A stretch of DNA of 64,000 bases from Candidatus Endonucleibacter bathymodioli. Lineage in GTDB: Bacteria > Pseudomonadota > Gammaproteobacteria > Pseudomonadales > Endozoicomonadaceae. Positions 60,684-64,000 of this stretch are shown in pieces. The DNA lies in NCBI GenBank assembly GCA_030674915.1, contig JASXSV010000007.1, positions 62,001 to 126,000 of the forward strand. The letters are read 5' to 3'. Position 1 is the stretch's first letter. Every line of letters begins with the position of its first letter. Below the pieces are notes generated by a model. That model searched no databases. It saw only the letters and a program-made list of their open reading frames with translations, and had not been told where the DNA came from. The translations under genes were made by a program, and so were the position numbers.

Positions 60684-61378
60684 GGCCAAGAGTTATCGAT
60701 AATAATCCTTATGCTGAGACTACTTTCAAAACCACTACGTACCGGATTAGCTACCTGCTAAGTCTATTTGCGAACGCTGAAACAGCACAGAAATGGAATT
60801 TAACTCACGTGGTGTGACTTAATCCAGACCTATCCTTATCGGATTAACTCCAAAAATCAGCTTGAATTGAGTCAAAAACTATGTTGACATGCACCTGCTC
60901 CTGCATCACCTAGCTCATTTGGACAATAGCAATTATAATCCAAAAAAACTATATGAATGAAGTCCATTGATGTCTATTCATTCGTAACTGTTTGGATAAA
61001 TTGAGTTTATCGGGTACTGTATACACTTGTAACTTTTTTCAGCAAAGCCAGTTGTACAACTTTGTACACGGTATTTTAACGTTTTAGTACTTCAAGGAAG
61101 ACAAACTCAGATCTTATGCATACCATACACCCATTACCCTTAGATGCTTCGAGTTATTGGCTGCTTTCTCACCCAAACCACCTACTACTCACAGACTCAC
61201 AGACTCATGGAGGGATCGATCGTTTATTGTCTGCTCACACATCCAATGGTAGCTGTTATAGACAGATTCTCAAAAACTTCTGTGTGAAAAATGATCCAAT
61301 TCCTTTTTTTAGATTGGCTAAATATTTTCCTCAGAACATGACCCTTTCATCTCACCAAAACATTAGGATTAAGCATTT
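60684..61378. repeat. RAP-array spacer
   Basis: The common block order is kept: gene-end remnant (about 60725-60850), a CTATATGAATGAAGTCCATTGATG segment, dispersed-repeat arms near 61125 and 61240-61262, and the leader CATTAGGATTAAGCATTT before 61379. A short GACTCACA duplication lies near 61195. No gene is visible. Confidence 0.55.
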
Positions 61379-64000
61379 ATGATGTTGTCACATGTAATAT
61401 TGATACGATTTATTTTTATAACAAGCACTGCGTTCTTATTTTCTTATAACGCTTATGGTGTACATCACAAAAACATAGGACTAACATTAAATTCTTCCAA
61501 AATAGATTGCAATACATCTCATAAGGTATTTTCACCAGTAACATCTAATATTGAAACAGAAACGTGCGTGTATAATACAAAGAACGCAGAATTAATCTTC
61601 ACCTATAGCAAAGAACACCATTATAAACATTATCTTGAGCAACTACATTCTTTAACCTTAAAAGCTATAAAACACCCAGCCAACTGTAAATATACTCATA
61701 ACGCAACGAACGTTATTAGCTTTTTCACGGCAGCCCATAAGTGTAAAGACGATGCATCCATCATGATGCTAGCCGATCAACTGGTCAAAGGAGAGGTTGA
61801 AATAGAAAATGATATTTGGTGTGCTAGGGATATCTGGAGTATTAGCACTGCAATTCACAAATGTTCAGGCTCTAATATTGAGTATCTCCGCAAAATGATA
61901 GCACGTAAAATTGTTAATCCACATAACGACATGAGCTCGTGGAGAAAATATAACATCACGAATATTCTCAAGTCCTTAGTCAGTGGTAATTCAAATAAAG
62001 AACACGAAGCCTTCCAACATATCATGGACCATATTGTCACAAAAAACTGCAATATGGATCAATGGGGAGGTCTCAATTTGAGCCGGTTATTTAAATATAT
62101 GGTCCAAGCTAATACTGAGGGCACGAAAATGGCCATGCTAAAGGTGCTTGGCGTCATTAGCAAATCAGGACTATCATATTGTAATATTAAGAGCATAGAG
62201 ACAATATTTCAGTCTTTAGTTATATTACACAATACCCGTTTTCTAGGCATAGAGAATGAAAAATCATATAAAATAACTCTTCAACTTATCATTAATCATT
62301 TAGCCCACTGCACCGGCAGATTAAAAGGCTACAATGATCATGAACTAACAACCATAATAAAAGGATTGTGTCAAATAGGGAAATTAGAATGGCTAGAAAA
62401 CGTCGACAAAGCTAAACATACGGTGTCCAATTTCATCATCGAGGAAGGTATAAATACAAAACCAACACCTAATAATTACTAGCTGTTAATGATGACACTT
62501 GGATTAGCGAATGATTCCAGGATAAGAAAAGAAAGTCTGCGAACTCTAGCTGATTATTTCAACTCTGGAAAAATAAATCTAGAAAAATGTACAAATAATG
62601 AATTACTTGATGCGGCAACTACATTTGCTTATAATAATGAATGGTGTATTAAAAAAACAATACAAAAAATAGCAACCATTGTGGCTTCGAAAAATCTGGA
62701 TTCATGGGATACTAGAGAACTTGCAATACTTGCTAAAACATTAATTCCAGAGGAAGGTGACCTACCTCACAAAGCAATAGATAATATCGCCTGCCAGATT
62801 CTTAATAAATATAGAAGGTTTTCCATTGCTGGTCATATAGACCTGTCCATGATTATAAGTCAATGTAAGGGAACTAATTGTCTAAAGTTCATTCGCTATG
62901 TCTCCAATGTTGTAAACTCTGATAGCTTAGTTATACCACTTAGCTCACCTATATTTTTAGCTAAGTTAATAAGCATTGTTAGTAAAGATGATGAACAATA
63001 TACAGGAAAAGCTATTAATAAAATCGCCTCTTGCTTTGTATATAACACCGCTGAACAGTTGTTAAGTATACCTTCAGATGACTTAGAAGTTATTATCGGT
63101 GAATTCCGAAAACATTATAAACTCAAAGAAGTAAGGCGTGTTGTTCAGCATATTTCTGACATTATAATAAATGAAAGAACAGATTTATCAGACTGGCCAA
63201 TCGATACCATGGATGTATTACTAAGACTGCTCCATAGTCCTTCTGATGATGATCTAATACAGAGCGTTTGCAGGAAGATAGCTACTACCTTAAATCGCCC
63301 TGATACTGAACTGAAAAAATGGCCAATAAAGACTTTAGCACGCGTGGCCAAAGGAGTAAGCAACTTGCGAGATTATTCTTCTGAAGAATTTATTGCACGC
63401 TTAGCTGAGATTTATATGGAAAAGCGAGATGATGATGAAAGTAAGTATGGATCTATTATTCTAACAGCGATATGCCGCCACCTTCCAATAGAGTCAAACG
63501 AAATCGTCAAAGCATCCATCAATCTTGCCTCAGTCTTATCTAAGAAAGCATATTCACGTATGAGTGAAACAAACAAATTTTCTTTATTTTGGAGCATAAC
63601 TCTTTTGGATTTCATTGTGCATGAAGAATTGGGCAACACTAATACTCATAGCATAATGAAACATATGATGAAAGGTCTAACAAAAAGAATACATGTGATC
63701 GACCAGGATACAATAAATAAACACCCCAGCTTTCCAGCTGATTGGCAGCTAGAATTCATTAATTTCACGAATTTCTATCGGCCAAACCAGTTAAATGGCC
63801 GTCATTTATTAAAGTACGATAACGGTTCAGGTTCAGGTTCAGGTTCAGGTTCAGGTTCAGGTTCAGGTTCAGGTTCAGGTTCAGGTTCAGGTTCAGGTTC
63901 AGGTTCAGGTTCAGGTTCAGGTTCAGGTTCAGGTTCAGGTTCAGGTTCAGGTTCAGGTTCAGGTTCATTATCAAAATTAGAGAAGAATATCCACGACTTG
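61379..64000 (+). pseudogene. Helical-repeat / RAP-domain protein, copy I (in-frame stop; runs off the window)
   Basis: The gene starts with a signal peptide (MMLSHVILIRFIFITSTAFLF, SYNAYG) and runs 367 codons to a TAG at 62480-62482, where relatives have tryptophan. The same frame then stays open to the window end for about 500 more codons with all the later repeats (SNLRDYSSEEFIARLAEIY, TDLSDWPIDTMDVLLRLL). The single nonsense change looks recent. Before the expected RAP domain the linker contains 24 Gly-Ser pairs. The RAP domain itself lies beyond the window. Readthrough or two separate polypeptides are possible; a pseudogene is likelier. Confidence 0.75.
63824..63967. repeat. GGTTCA microsatellite, 24 perfect units
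   Basis: Twenty-four head-to-tail GGTTCA units (144 bp) are in frame with RAP copy I and encode a (Gly-Ser)24 linker. There are no interruptions. Because the unit is six bases, length changes keep the reading frame. Confidence 0.95.

Noticed and set aside
63765-63974. Minus-strand frame encoding a long Asn-Leu repeat
   Set aside because: It is the reverse reading of the GGTTCA microsatellite; the plus frame belongs to the RAP gene.
1-64000. tRNA or rRNA genes
   Set aside because: I looked for cloverleaf-like CCA-end and TTC-arm patterns and rRNA-like stretches and recognised none.

Overview
The window looks like the chromosome of a host-associated gammaproteobacterium. The left 11 kb holds ordinary gammaproteobacterial genes: nhaC (partial), hslR, yrfG, mltA, ftnA, ydiJ, radA and hemL. 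The remaining 53 kb is AT-rich accessory DNA filled with eukaryote-like protein families, insertion sequences and decaying duplicates. Secreted C2H2 zinc-finger proteins, kinase-OTU fusions and RAP-domain repeat proteins together suggest an intracellular or intranuclear animal symbiont or parasite, for example in the Endozoicomonas/Candidatus Endonucleobacter group. That placement is an inference from gene content, not a database result.

Layout. (1) 1-11.0 kb: core genes. (2) 11.2-22.6 kb, all on the minus strand: five tandem paralogues of a secreted multi-zinc-finger protein, separated by homologous spacers. One is split by an IS30-family element and two have lost their C-terminal end to stop codons. 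A sixth, badly decayed remnant lies at 26.1-26.5 kb. (3) 22.9-29.3 kb, minus strand: two paralogues that join a signal peptide, an unknown N-terminal domain, a Ser/Thr-kinase-like domain and a C-terminal OTU cysteine-protease-like domain. (4) 30.3-64 kb, plus strand: nine copies of a secreted alpha-helical-repeat protein with a C-terminal RAP domain. Only two (33479-36277 and 56951-59719) are intact within the window. The others carry frameshifts, stops, truncations or IS insertions.

Inside the RAP array lies a foreign-looking block (about 52.92-56.02 kb): the 3' end of gshB, then crcB, rarA and the 3' end of apbE. Both edge genes are broken and rarA is split by another IS30 copy. Other mobile DNA includes a third IS30 copy that sits on a chimeric junction without a target duplication, an IS5 remnant, a 1198-bp IS5-family element with a one-base frameshift, and a 110-bp MITE-like element flanked by TTAA. 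A dispersed semi-palindromic repeat with the core CCATTGAANGTGTG occurs in many spacers, including those between core genes.

Working together: the three families all start with export signals and carry domains whose usual partners are eukaryotic (nucleic acids or chromatin, phosphorylation and ubiquitin, RNA). They are best read as a birth-and-death array of candidate host-directed effectors. No secretion system is visible in the window, so the delivery route is unknown.
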